Positions 1-6,787 of a DNA stretch of 9,896 nt are shown here, in pieces. Where the stretch lies: NCBI GenBank assembly GCA_002684755.1, contig NYVS01000170.1, positions 1-9,896 on the forward strand. The letters run 5' to 3'. Each line of letters starts with the position of its first letter. Position 1 is the stretch's first letter. The notes under the pieces were generated by a model. That model ran no database searches, was not told where the DNA came from, and saw only the letters and a program-made list of their open reading frames with translations. This DNA comes from Phycisphaerae bacterium (GTDB taxonomy: Bacteria; Planctomycetota; Phycisphaerae; Phycisphaerales; SM1A02). The translations under genes were made by a program, and so were the position numbers.

Positions 1-183
1 CGCGAGGCCGCCCACGTGTTCGATGCCGGCCGCGGTCAGCTCCCGCTGGATCACCTCGCTGGTGCGATGTTCCTCGTAGCCCACCTCGGGGTGGGCGTGC
101 AGGTCGTGTCGGATCTCGACCAGCGACTCCACGAGTTCGTCGGGGAGGCGTCGGTCGGCGGGGGCGTCGTTGTATCGGGACAT
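1..183 (-). CDS. M20 family metallo-amidohydrolase, N-terminal fragment (runs off left edge)
   Basis: Only the first 61 codons are present, from ATG at 183 to the window edge. The N-terminus contains LVEIRHDLHAHPEVGYEE (about residues 21-38), the characteristic opening of M20D amidohydrolases such as hippurate hydrolase, N-acyl-amino-acid amidohydrolase and IAA-amino-acid hydrolase. These are cytosolic di-metal enzymes that cleave an acyl group from an amino acid or related amide. The metal ligands lie further downstream, outside the window, so activity and substrate cannot be judged. The gene lies 49 bp after the release-factor-like gene on the same strand and is probably the last visible member of that operon. 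An AGG about 8 nt before the ATG is only a weak SD. Family assignment is fairly safe; the specific substrate is unknown. Confidence 0.85.
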   Translation of the reverse strand, partial: MSRYNDAPADRRLPDELVESLVEIRHDLHAHPEVGYEEHRTSEVIQRELTAAGIEHVGGLA

Positions 184-232
184 GATCACAGCCTAGCGGT
201 GCGGGAAGCCGCGAGCGTGCGTGCGAACCGGA

Positions 233-832
233 TCACTTGCGGAGGACCGGAAGTCCGACCGAGGCCCGTCCGGCGTTCATCATCGCGAACGCGGGTGGAT
301 GGTGGTTCACGAGCCGGGAGAGCTGGCTCATGGAGATGCCGAGGATCTTCGCGGAACCCGCGACGTCCCAGCGCCGGGCGACGATCACGTCGAGGGCTTC
401 GGCGAGGAGCGCGGGATAATCGCCGTGCTTCGGATTCACCGGCAGTCGGGTGCCCTGACGACGCGCTTCCCAGAGTTCGCTCGGACGATGCCGGTCGCGG
501 TTGGTGGGGGTGCGGACCTTGAGGGCGAGTCGGAGCCGCAGCCGGGAGATCGCGACCGAACGGTTGACCTGCTGCTGTCGGCGTTCGGTCGCCTTCGATT
601 CGAGTTCGCTGGGCAGATGCACGAGCCGGGCCCCGGTCTCGACCTTGTTGCGGTGCTGACCACCCGGGCCGCCGGATCGACCGAACTGGAACTCGCAATC
701 CTTCAGCAGGTCCTCGGGATCGAGGGTCGCCGGATGCACGCCCTGGAGCATGATGGCGTCGGGGTCGATGTAGGGCGGTCGGTAGGCCAAGGAAGGAATC
801 GCCTTGCGTTTCGGAGGGGCGGGAAGTGTCAC
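233..832 (-). CDS. Peptide chain release factor-like protein (RF-1/GGQ domain) with HTH-like C-terminus
   Basis: A 199-aa protein with GTG start at 832. Residues about 34-110 form a class I release-factor catalytic domain with GRSGGPGGQHRNKVET; the GGQ is at 57-59. In this family GGQ enters the ribosomal peptidyl-transferase centre and triggers peptidyl-tRNA hydrolysis. The protein is far shorter than RF1/RF2 (about 350 aa) and has no codon-recognition domain, as in ArfB-type rescue factors. It lacks an obvious ArfB-like basic tail. Instead residues about 140-199 look like a Fis/HTH-type helix bundle (DVAGSAKILGISMSQLSRL). I recall similar release-factor-like proteins in planctomycetes; their role is undetermined, and stalled-ribosome rescue is inference. 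It starts 35 bp after tsaD, so the two are likely co-transcribed. No good SD precedes GTG 832; an in-frame ATG at 751 (172 aa) is an alternative start. Confidence 0.87.
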   Translation of the reverse strand: MTLPAPPKRKAIPSLAYRPPYIDPDAIMLQGVHPATLDPEDLLKDCEFQFGRSGGPGGQHRNKVETGARLVHLPSELESKATERRQQQVNRSVAISRLRLRLALKVRTPTNRDRHRPSELWEARRQGTRLPVNPKHGDYPALLAEALDVIVARRWDVAGSAKILGISMSQLSRLVNHHPPAFAMMNAGRASVGLPVLRK

Positions 833-867
833 TCGGAAGATAGCCGGTGCGGCCCCGGACGGCTGGC

Positions 868-1929
868 TCAGGCGGATCCGGTCTCGGATCGGGTGGTGGC
901 CGCGGGCGCGAGTTCCAGCTCGTCCCGCTCGCCCGCCGCGAGTCGCCGGTCACCGAGGGCCGCGATCATCGCCGCGTTGTCGATGCACCATTCGAGCGGC
1001 GGAAGCCGGCATTCGACGCCGCGGTCCGCGCATTCCGCTTCGAGCATCGCGCGGATCGCGGCGTTGGCGGTGACGCCGCCGCCGACCAGGAGCGATCGGA
1101 TTCCGGGGTGGGCGTCGAAGGCACGACGCAGATTGCGACGCAGCGCCTTGATCGCCGCGGCCTGGAAGGAGGCCGCCAGATCCGCCCGGCGACGATCGTC
1201 GAGCACCGGCGGGGTGCGTCCGGGCTGTCCACGGGCGGCGTAGAGCACCGCGGTCTTGAGTCCGCTGAACGAGAAGTCGAGGGACTCCCGCCCGAGATTC
1301 GCGACGGGCAGGGTGAACGCGGTCGGGTCCCCCGACTCGGCGAGTCGCTCCACCGCGGGCCCGCCGGGATGACCGAGATCGAGCATCGCCGCGACCTTGT
1401 CGAACGCCTCGCCGATCGCGTCGTCGATCGTCCGGCCGAGCAGGCGGGGATGGATCGGATCCTCGACGAGGTAGATGCTGGAGTGCCCGCCGCTCGCGAC
1501 GAGACCGAGGGCCGGAAGGGCGGGAGGTTCCCGTTCGAGCATGCCCGCGACGAGATGTGCATGGACGTGGTCGACGCCGACCAGCGGGATGTCGAGCGCG
1601 AGCGCGAGTCCCTTGGCGGCGCTGGTCCCGACGAGGAGGGCGCCGATGAGGCCGGGCCGATGACCCACCGCGACCGCGTCGAGATCCTCGAGCCGGATGC
1701 CGGCATCGGCGATCGCCCGCCGGACGACCGGGAGGATCCGCTCGAGATGAGCGCGGCTCGCGATCTCCGGAACGACGCCGCCGTATTCCTCGTGGAGTTC
1801 GTGCTGCGTCGCGACGACGGACGACCGCACGCGGACGCCGTCCTCCACGACCGCCGCGGCGGTCTCGTCGCAGCTGGTCTCGATGCCGAGCAGGAGTCGG
1901 GTCGGACGGGCTTCGTCGGTCGCGGTCAT
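868..1929 (-). CDS. tsaD: tRNA N6-adenosine threonylcarbamoyltransferase TsaD
   Basis: A 353-aa protein of the Kae1/TsaD/Qri7 family (ASKHA fold). TsaD transfers the threonylcarbamoyl group made by TsaC to A37 of ANN-decoding tRNAs, working with TsaB and TsaE in the cytosol. Visible signatures are LGIETSCDETAAAVV (14-28), the nucleotide loop PGLIGALLVG (92-101), the metal-binding HVHAH (His121, His125) with Asp317 in CIDNAAMIA, and SGGHS (146-150). Length is typical. The start is ATG 1929, inside the stop of the upstream S41 peptidase gene (ATGA, 4-bp overlap), which indicates translational coupling. The frame stays open far upstream, but that stretch overlaps the peptidase and is not coding here. 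One oddity is that the usual GPGL loop reads HRPGL, so the first Gly is replaced. tsaB, tsaC and tsaE are not in the window. Confidence 0.97.
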   Translation of the reverse strand: MTATDEARPTRLLLGIETSCDETAAAVVEDGVRVRSSVVATQHELHEEYGGVVPEIASRAHLERILPVVRRAIADAGIRLEDLDAVAVGHRPGLIGALLVGTSAAKGLALALDIPLVGVDHVHAHLVAGMLEREPPALPALGLVASGGHSSIYLVEDPIHPRLLGRTIDDAIGEAFDKVAAMLDLGHPGGPAVERLAESGDPTAFTLPVANLGRESLDFSFSGLKTAVLYAARGQPGRTPPVLDDRRRADLAASFQAAAIKALRRNLRRAFDAHPGIRSLLVGGGVTANAAIRAMLEAECADRGVECRLPPLEWCIDNAAMIAALGDRRLAAGERDELELAPAATTRSETGSA

Positions 1930-3443
1930 GGCGTTCCGTCGGATTCGGACGAGGGGCCCGGATCGACGTCGGTGGCGGACTCGTCGAGTTCGAGGATGCG
2001 GGCCTCGGTCTTCGAGAGTTCCTCGAGCAGTCGGGTGCGATACGCGAGCTGGTCGCGGAGTTCCGAGGAGGCGACGGCCTCCGCACCCGGATCCTCCCCG
2101 ACGATCAGCCATTCGTCGGTCTCGAGCTTCGACGCGAGCGTGCGCAGCGCGGCGGCCAGCTGGGGGTCCTTGATCTCCTCGTCGACCCACGCGGGATCCC
2201 CGAAGCGGGCTTCGGCGGTCTCGCCCGGATCCACGATCGGTTCGTAGCGTCGTCGATTGACGACGAGATCGCGGTACGCGTCGGTGTCGAGATCGATGAC
2301 GAATCCCGGATCGGGATCCACGCCCCACACCTCGGCGTCGCCCCGCTTGTCGAGGTTCCGCCCGTTCGGCAGGTAGTACCGGGCGGTGGTCATCTTGAGG
2401 GTTCCGCGATCGCCGGGCAGCGGTCGCACCTCCTGCACCGAGCCCTTTCCGAAGGTCCGCTCGCCGAGGATCTTGGCGCGATCGTTGTCCTGGAGGGCAC
2501 CGGCCACGATCTCGCTCGCCGAGGCGGACCCGTCGTTGACCAGGACCACCATCGGCAGAAGATGATCGTCGTCGTCGCGGTTCGCGGTCCAGCGCCGGCC
2601 GTCGCCCTTTCGATCCCGCACGGACACGATCACGCCGCGCTCCAGAAACAGATCGGCGACGTCGATCGCCCCGTCGAGGGTTCCGCCGCCGTTGAAGCGG
2701 AGATCGAGGACCAGGGCCTCGACGCCCGCGGCGTCGAGGTCGTCGAGCGCCTCCCGCATCTCCTCGATCGTGCGCTCCGTGAACTGCGTCAGTCGGATGT
2801 AGCCGATGCCGCGTTCGGGATCGAGCACGTGGTCCCATCCCTCGCCGTCACGACGGATCCCCTTGACCGAACGGGTCTCGATGCGTCGGCGGATCACCTC
2901 GAGGTCGGCTTCGGTGCCGTCCGCGTGCCGGACGGTGAGCGTCACCGGCGTCCCCTCGACGCCCACCAGCAGGTCGATGCAGGCCTCGCTGTCGAGTCCG
3001 AGGGTGTCGTTGTCGTCGATGGCGAGGACCACGTCGCCGGCCCGGACCCCGGCTTCCAGCGACGGCGAGTCCTCGAGCGGACTGATGATGCGAAGCCGGT
3101 CGTCCACGATCTCGATCTCCGCCCCGATCCCGACGTAGGAACCCCGCATCTGCTTGTCGAAGTCGGATTCCAGCCGAGGGGGGATCCACACCGTGTACGG
3201 ATCGTCGAGGGTCTCGAGCATTCCGGAGATCGCGGCCTCCTGCATCTTCGCGACGTCGGGTTCGCCGACGTGGTCCTCGAGCACCATCGCCCGCACGTCG
3301 ATCAACGGATCGAACCACGAGAGGTCGTCGCGTCGCCCGGCGCCGAGGGTGACCAGGATCTGCACCAGGAGCAGCACGCAGAGGACCGGGACGGCCCAGC
3401 TGCCGAGTCGGATGGTCGGTCGGGTTCGTGGAGCGTCGTTCAT
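1926..3443 (-). CDS. S41 family C-terminal processing peptidase (CtpA/Prc type), membrane-anchored
   Basis: A 505-aa protein, first gene of the minus-strand operon. Residues about 14-34 form one hydrophobic segment (signal anchor or uncleaved signal), so the catalytic part should be extracytoplasmic. A PDZ domain follows (about 100-185, with GSYVGIGAEIE and AGVRAGDVVLAIDD), then the S41 core (about 205-390) with LDLRFNGGG. The Ser/Lys dyad is visible: Ser308 in NDGSASASEI and Lys333 in TFGKGSVQE, 25 residues apart as in known members. The C-terminal 50 residues are charged and probably coiled-coil. The family degrades or trims periplasmic proteins from the C-terminus. I chose ATG 3443 over the in-frame TTG at 3488 because the TTG overlaps a good -10 box (3488-3493). 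SD is weak. The 3' end overlaps tsaD by 4 bp. Confidence 0.95.
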   Translation of the reverse strand: MNDAPRTRPTIRLGSWAVPVLCVLLLVQILVTLGAGRRDDLSWFDPLIDVRAMVLEDHVGEPDVAKMQEAAISGMLETLDDPYTVWIPPRLESDFDKQMRGSYVGIGAEIEIVDDRLRIISPLEDSPSLEAGVRAGDVVLAIDDNDTLGLDSEACIDLLVGVEGTPVTLTVRHADGTEADLEVIRRRIETRSVKGIRRDGEGWDHVLDPERGIGYIRLTQFTERTIEEMREALDDLDAAGVEALVLDLRFNGGGTLDGAIDVADLFLERGVIVSVRDRKGDGRRWTANRDDDDHLLPMVVLVNDGSASASEIVAGALQDNDRAKILGERTFGKGSVQEVRPLPGDRGTLKMTTARYYLPNGRNLDKRGDAEVWGVDPDPGFVIDLDTDAYRDLVVNRRRYEPIVDPGETAEARFGDPAWVDEEIKDPQLAAALRTLASKLETDEWLIVGEDPGAEAVASSELRDQLAYRTRLLEELSKTEARILELDESATDVDPGPSSESDGTP

Positions 3444-3487
3444 CGAAGATCCGTTCGTCGAGTCGGAAGGAAGGAGCGGTCGTTTCA

Positions 3488-3493
3488 ATCATA
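3488..3493 (-). promoter_or_regulatory. Probable -10 box for the S41-tsaD-RF-like operon
   Basis: The minus strand reads TATGAT (5 of 6 matches to TATAAT), placing a transcription start near 3481 and a leader of about 38 nt before ATG 3443. No convincing -35 is visible at 16-18 bp spacing. It sits in the 176-bp spacer shared with divergent hflX. Confidence 0.45.
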
Positions 3494-3563
3494 CGGACCC
3501 GGGCGGTCGGGACGACCCGGTTCGACGGGCGAGCCCGCGTCCGGCCGGATCACCGGTCGGGCC

Positions 3564-3572
3564 TGCTACGAT
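3564..3572 (+). promoter_or_regulatory. Candidate extended -10 promoter for hflX
   Basis: The plus strand reads TGC-TACGAT, an extended -10 (TGn) with a 4/6 hexamer. This predicts a start near 3579 and a leader of about 40 nt before ATG 3620. There is no recognisable -35, which is acceptable for an extended -10. The same TACGAT hexamer occurs in the promoter of the sigma-like gene (7731-7736, minus). Confidence 0.4.
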
Positions 3573-3619
3573 CGAACGTCGTTCAAGGTTCCGAAACGCC
3601 CCTCCGAGACCACGCCCGC

Positions 3620-5038
3620 ATGAAGGATGACCATCGGGAGTCCATCGACATCCACGAGGAGACCGCGATTCTCGTCGCGGTCCTGTTGCCGACCACGATC
3701 GAGGAGCCCGATCCGCTCCAGGAGCTCGCCGCGCTCGCGGATGCGGCCGGGGTCCGGGTCGCGGGGCGGTTGATCCAGCAGCGCGACCATCCTCGGGCCC
3801 GCACCTATCTCGGGAAGGGCAAGGTCGAGGAACTCGCCGCGATGGTCGACATGCTGAAGGCGAAGGTCGTCGTCTTCGACAACGACCTTTCGCCGATGCA
3901 GATCAAGGCCCTCGAAGAGGACTTGAAGTGCAAGGTGCTCGACCGAAGCGAACTCATCCTCGACATCTTCGCGACCCGCGCCGCGACCAAGGAGGCGAGG
4001 CTGCAGGTCGAGATCGCCCAGCTCGAATACACCGCCCCCCGGCTCCGATCGATGTGGAGCCATCTCGGGCAGGTGACCGGCGGCGCACCGATGGGCGTGG
4101 GGACCCGCGGTCCCGGCGAGCAGCAGCTGGAGATCGACCGAAGACTGGTCCAGCAGCGGATCGTCCGACTGAAGCGGAATCTCGCCGAGGTGCAGGCGCG
4201 GCGGACCCGCGAAGTCGCGGGGCGACGCGACGATCACTACACGGTGGGACTGGTCGGCTACACCAACGCCGGCAAGAGCACCATGTTCAACGCCCTCACC
4301 GACGGCGACGCGTTCGAGGCGGACATGCTCTTCGCGACGCTCGGGACCCGCATCGGGGCCTGGAATCTCGGTGGCGGGAACCAGGGACTGATCTCCGACA
4401 CCGTCGGATTCATCCGGGATCTGCCGCATCATCTCGTCGCCAGTTTCCGGGCCACCCTCGAAGAGACGGTCTACGCGCACCTGATCCTGATCGTGCTCGA
4501 CGTCGCGGACCCGGGGGCGGCGCGGCAGTTCGAGACGGTGACCGCGGTGCTCGACGACATCGGTGCGGTCGATCAGCCTCGGATCCTGGTGCTGAACAAG
4601 GTCGACGCGCTCCGGAACACGGTCGAGGAGGGACGGGTCCCCGACGACACCCTCGATGCATGGCTCGAGACGAATCCCGACGCCATCGTCACCAGCGCGA
4701 AGGCGGGAGAGGGGCTCGAGCAGCTGACGGAGGTCGTGCTCGAGCGGATGCGGGGCGAGCTCCGCGAGGTCGATCTCGCCATTCCACTCGCGGAATCCAA
4801 GCTCGTCGATCTCGTCGAGAAGCGCACGGAAGTGCTCGATCGCGACTACGACCGCCCGGGCGAGGTGGTGATCCGTACCCGGATCGGTCGCCGACAGTTG
4901 GAGCGCCTGCTCGCGGGTGGTCCTCGATTCCTCGTCGACGGGATGGACGGTCCGACCTCGCTCGCGACGTTGTGGCCGGAGATCGAGCCGCCGCGGATGC
5001 CGCGGATTCCGCCGCACCTCGCGCTTCATCCGGAGTGA
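3620..5038 (+). CDS. hflX: Ribosome-associated GTPase HflX
   Basis: A 472-aa protein of the Obg-HflX superfamily. HflX binds the 50S subunit and, in studied bacteria, splits stalled or stress-inactivated 70S ribosomes using GTP. The N-terminal HflX domain (about 15-200) contains YLGKGKVEEL and the glycine-rich GVGTRGPGEQQLEIDRR (159-175), followed by a charged helical linker. The G domain has G1 GYTNAGKST (213-221), G3 DTVGF (260-264), G4 NKVD (326-329) and G5 TSAK (358-361). A C-terminal domain of about 90 residues follows. The G2/switch-I region reads LFATLGTR where LFATLDxxTR is usual, a small divergence. The frame is open upstream to 3428, but ATG 3620 begins at the homologous N-terminus and lies downstream of the candidate promoter. 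SD is absent or very weak. It is transcribed divergently from the S41 operon and converges on the 5055-6005 gene with a 16-bp gap. Confidence 0.97.
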   Translation: MKDDHRESIDIHEETAILVAVLLPTTIEEPDPLQELAALADAAGVRVAGRLIQQRDHPRARTYLGKGKVEELAAMVDMLKAKVVVFDNDLSPMQIKALEEDLKCKVLDRSELILDIFATRAATKEARLQVEIAQLEYTAPRLRSMWSHLGQVTGGAPMGVGTRGPGEQQLEIDRRLVQQRIVRLKRNLAEVQARRTREVAGRRDDHYTVGLVGYTNAGKSTMFNALTDGDAFEADMLFATLGTRIGAWNLGGGNQGLISDTVGFIRDLPHHLVASFRATLEETVYAHLILIVLDVADPGAARQFETVTAVLDDIGAVDQPRILVLNKVDALRNTVEEGRVPDDTLDAWLETNPDAIVTSAKAGEGLEQLTEVVLERMRGELREVDLAIPLAESKLVDLVEKRTEVLDRDYDRPGEVVIRTRIGRRQLERLLAGGPRFLVDGMDGPTSLATLWPEIEPPRMPRIPPHLALHPE

Positions 5039-5045
5039 TGCACGG

Positions 5046-5066
5046 CCGGCGGACTCAGCCCGCCGG
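5046..5066. terminator. GC-only hairpin at the convergent gene junction (possible bidirectional terminator)
   Basis: CCGGCGG (5046-5052) and CCGCCGG (5060-5066) are perfect inverted repeats around a 7-nt loop, so a 7-bp all-GC stem forms on either strand. It lies 7 bp after the hflX stop and covers the stop codon (5055-5057) and last codons of the opposing gene. No U-tract follows on either side, so it is not a classic intrinsic terminator; the role is inferred from position and symmetry. Confidence 0.4.
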
Positions 5067-6005
5067 TTCGATCGCCCGCCTGACCGCCGCGACCACGCTC
5101 GCGACGGGCGGTCGTCGGTCGGGCCGCACCCAGACCCGGCCGGGGGTCGGCTCGAACGAATGCCAGGCGACGATCCTCGAGCGTTCGTAGTGACGACCGG
5201 TCCAGATCCCCCGGTCGTCGCGGCCGTGGGCGATCCGCTGCCCGACGTGGGGAAAGCGATCCCATCGTTCGACGAAGCCGCCGAGCACCGCCCGTTCGAC
5301 GCTCTCCCCGGCGGCCGGCCCACCGCCGATGAGGACGATGACGTTCTCCCGACCCGGTGCGAACTGGCGATACGCGCGGCGGAGCAGGCGCTCGGTCCGG
5401 GCGACCATCGCCGCCGCTCGATTCGCATCGCCGACCGCGACCACCTTCACGCCCGGGGTCTTCTCGGTTTCGGTGGCCTGCCGCGGGGCGTTCATCTCCA
5501 TCATCCCGACCCGTCGTCCTTCGACGTCGCGGAGCACGTGTCGATCACCCATCCTCGCCCCCATCAGGAACTCCCGGGCGTCGGCGAGCAGGGCCGCGTC
5601 CGGTGCGGTCGTCGGCGTCCAGTCGACGCCCACGACGTAGGGACGCGGAACGGACTCCAGCGTCGCGAATGATTCGTGCAGCGGTCGCCTCGGTCCGGAC
5701 GCACCGGAGAGTCGTTTCACGTGCACCGCGAAGACGTCTTCGCCCGCGTGCACCTCGAGATCGATGCTTCGTCCGCCGGGGTCGAGCACCTCGGCCCGCA
5801 CCCGGTCACCCGCCGCGATGAAACGGAGCGCGACCTCGATCTCGGCTCGGACCGCCTGCCGTCGCGGACGTCGGGTCGCCGAACGGAGCCGGTGCAGGAG
5901 ATCCCGGACGTCGAGTCCGGGAATCGCCCCGTTCGCGACGGCGTCGAAGAGCGAGGCCTCCAGCGCGTCGTCGCTTCGTTCGTGGGTGGAGGTGGAAGAG
6001 GGCAT
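5055..6005 (-). CDS. Uncharacterised 316-aa protein with faint PD-(D/E)XK-nuclease-like pattern
   Basis: I do not recognise a named family. The protein has no signal peptide or membrane segment, so it is probably cytosolic. Residues 50-98 show helix-then-beta-hairpin logic seen in restriction-endonuclease-fold proteins: a Glu in an early helix (AEIEVALRF, 54-62), then SIDLEV with Asp82, then a strand VFAVHVKRL where H95-x-K97 sits where E/Q-x-K would be. A later block (ERLLRRAYRQF ... NVIVLIGGG, 205-229) resembles the second half of such folds. This is inference from pattern only; if the fold is right, the His suggests an altered or inactive site. I chose ATG 6005 (an upstream extension to 6152 is open but crosses the presumed promoter). 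It has no SD and a very short predicted leader. It is convergent with hflX and divergent from the MshEN-like gene. There is no partner gene to suggest a role. Confidence 0.75.
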   Translation of the reverse strand: MPSSTSTHERSDDALEASLFDAVANGAIPGLDVRDLLHRLRSATRRPRRQAVRAEIEVALRFIAAGDRVRAEVLDPGGRSIDLEVHAGEDVFAVHVKRLSGASGPRRPLHESFATLESVPRPYVVGVDWTPTTAPDAALLADAREFLMGARMGDRHVLRDVEGRRVGMMEMNAPRQATETEKTPGVKVVAVGDANRAAAMVARTERLLRRAYRQFAPGRENVIVLIGGGPAAGESVERAVLGGFVERWDRFPHVGQRIAHGRDDRGIWTGRHYERSRIVAWHSFEPTPGRVWVRPDRRPPVASVVAAVRRAIEPAG

Positions 6006-6017
6006 GGGGAAGGCCCC

Positions 6018-6046
6018 ATTCTGGGCCGTGGTCCGGGTAACGGCAA
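6018..6046 (-). promoter_or_regulatory. Candidate promoter of the 5055-6005 gene, nearly leaderless
   Basis: The minus strand reads TTGCCG (6041-6046), a 17-bp spacer, then CAGAAT (6018-6023); each hexamer matches consensus at 4 of 6 positions. The -10 ends only 12 nt before ATG 6005, so the transcript would begin about 5 nt before the start codon, consistent with the missing SD. Confidence 0.33.
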
Positions 6047-6190
6047 GCCGTCGCAGTCGGTGCGACCGGACCATCGTCGGATCGTGCGCCGGGTTCGGGC
6101 CGGAGTCCCTTCGGGCGAAGGTCGATGAAACCTGCGAGGGGTGTGGGAACACGCGGATGCGATGTGCGTCGGGTCCGTGCTGGTTCGAAG

Positions 6191-6198
6191 GGGAGGAG
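6191..6198 (+). promoter_or_regulatory. Strong Shine-Dalgarno deciding the start at 6206
   Basis: GGGAGGAG lies 7 nt before ATG 6206. This fixes the start of the MshEN-like gene against the open upstream extension to 6125. It is one of only two strong SD sequences in the window; most genes here have weak or none. Confidence 0.85.
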
Positions 6199-6205
6199 CA
6201 TCGAG

Positions 6206-6724
6206 ATGAAGCTAGGCGAACTGATGGTCCGGCAGGGACTTCTGACCGAGGCCCAGGTGGAGCAGGTGCTCGCGGCCCAGGCCCGAAGGACCGAGCCGTT
6301 CGGTTCGATCTGCGAGCGACTCTTCGGAATCGCGCCGGAGGTGGTCGAGGGGGCCTGGGTCGAGCAGTACGAGGTGCTGACGGCCGGCATGGAGCCCGAT
6401 TTCGGGGCTCAGGATCCTTCGGTGCTCGGTGTGGTCACGCGGCGGCAGGCGTGGCAGTTCCGGATCGTTCCGGTCTCGTGGGACGATGGGTGCCTGGTCC
6501 TCGTGACGACCAGGGACCATCTCGCCCGGGCGTTGCGATTCGCGACCCGTTCCATCCCGTTTCCCGTGTACTTCCTGCTCGTCGAGACGGCGGTCTTCGC
6601 CGAAGCGTTGAACGCGAACTACGCGATGCCGGGAATGGATGCCAACGTTGATTTCGGCACGATCGACCGACTCGCCACGAGCCTCTCGGATCGCGGGTCG
6701 GACGAGGCGCCTGGCGGCGACTGA
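6206..6724 (+). CDS. Stand-alone MshEN/GspE-N-domain protein, candidate c-di-GMP receptor
   Basis: A 172-aa soluble protein. Residues 2-25 (KLGELMVRQGLLTEAQ...Q25) fit the MshEN half-motif [RK]LGxxLVxxGxIxxxxLxxxLxxQ. Residues 31-54 (PFGSICERLFGIAPE...Q54) are a second, degenerate copy. The spacing is 24-5-24, as in the c-di-GMP-binding MshEN domain of type II secretion/type IV pilus ATPases. Residues about 60-140 (FRIVPVSWDDGCLVLVTT, PVYFLLV ... NANYAMPG) match the rest of a GspE N-terminal domain. No Walker A/B ATPase follows; the chain ends after about 30 polar residues. The family usually links the ATPase to other machine parts or to c-di-GMP. As a solo domain it may be an adaptor or receptor, which is inference. 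Motif 2 has lost the leading Arg and Leu, so one half-site may bind weakly. No secretion or pilus genes are in the window. Confidence 0.85.
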   Translation: MKLGELMVRQGLLTEAQVEQVLAAQARRTEPFGSICERLFGIAPEVVEGAWVEQYEVLTAGMEPDFGAQDPSVLGVVTRRQAWQFRIVPVSWDDGCLVLVTTRDHLARALRFATRSIPFPVYFLLVETAVFAEALNANYAMPGMDANVDFGTIDRLATSLSDRGSDEAPGGD

Positions 6725-6787
6725 TCGGCGTGTCGTTGATTCGGGGTGCGGGGGGCGTCGGCGGGGCCGGACTGCCCGAAGCGGCCT

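Noticed and set aside
847..2247. 466-codon plus-strand open frame antisense to tsaD and the S41 gene
   Set aside because: No domain is visible; it is a mirror of the real minus-strand genes with typical GC-rich shadow composition.
1930..2838. Long upstream in-frame extension of TsaD on the minus strand
   Set aside because: It is low-complexity Arg-rich translation overlapping the S41 catalytic domain in another frame; TsaD homology begins at ATG 1929, which has an ATGA overlap.
3566..5428. 620-codon open frame antisense to hflX
   Set aside because: It covers hflX, whose G motifs are unambiguous; long antisense frames are common in GC-rich DNA. The translation shows no recognisable domain.
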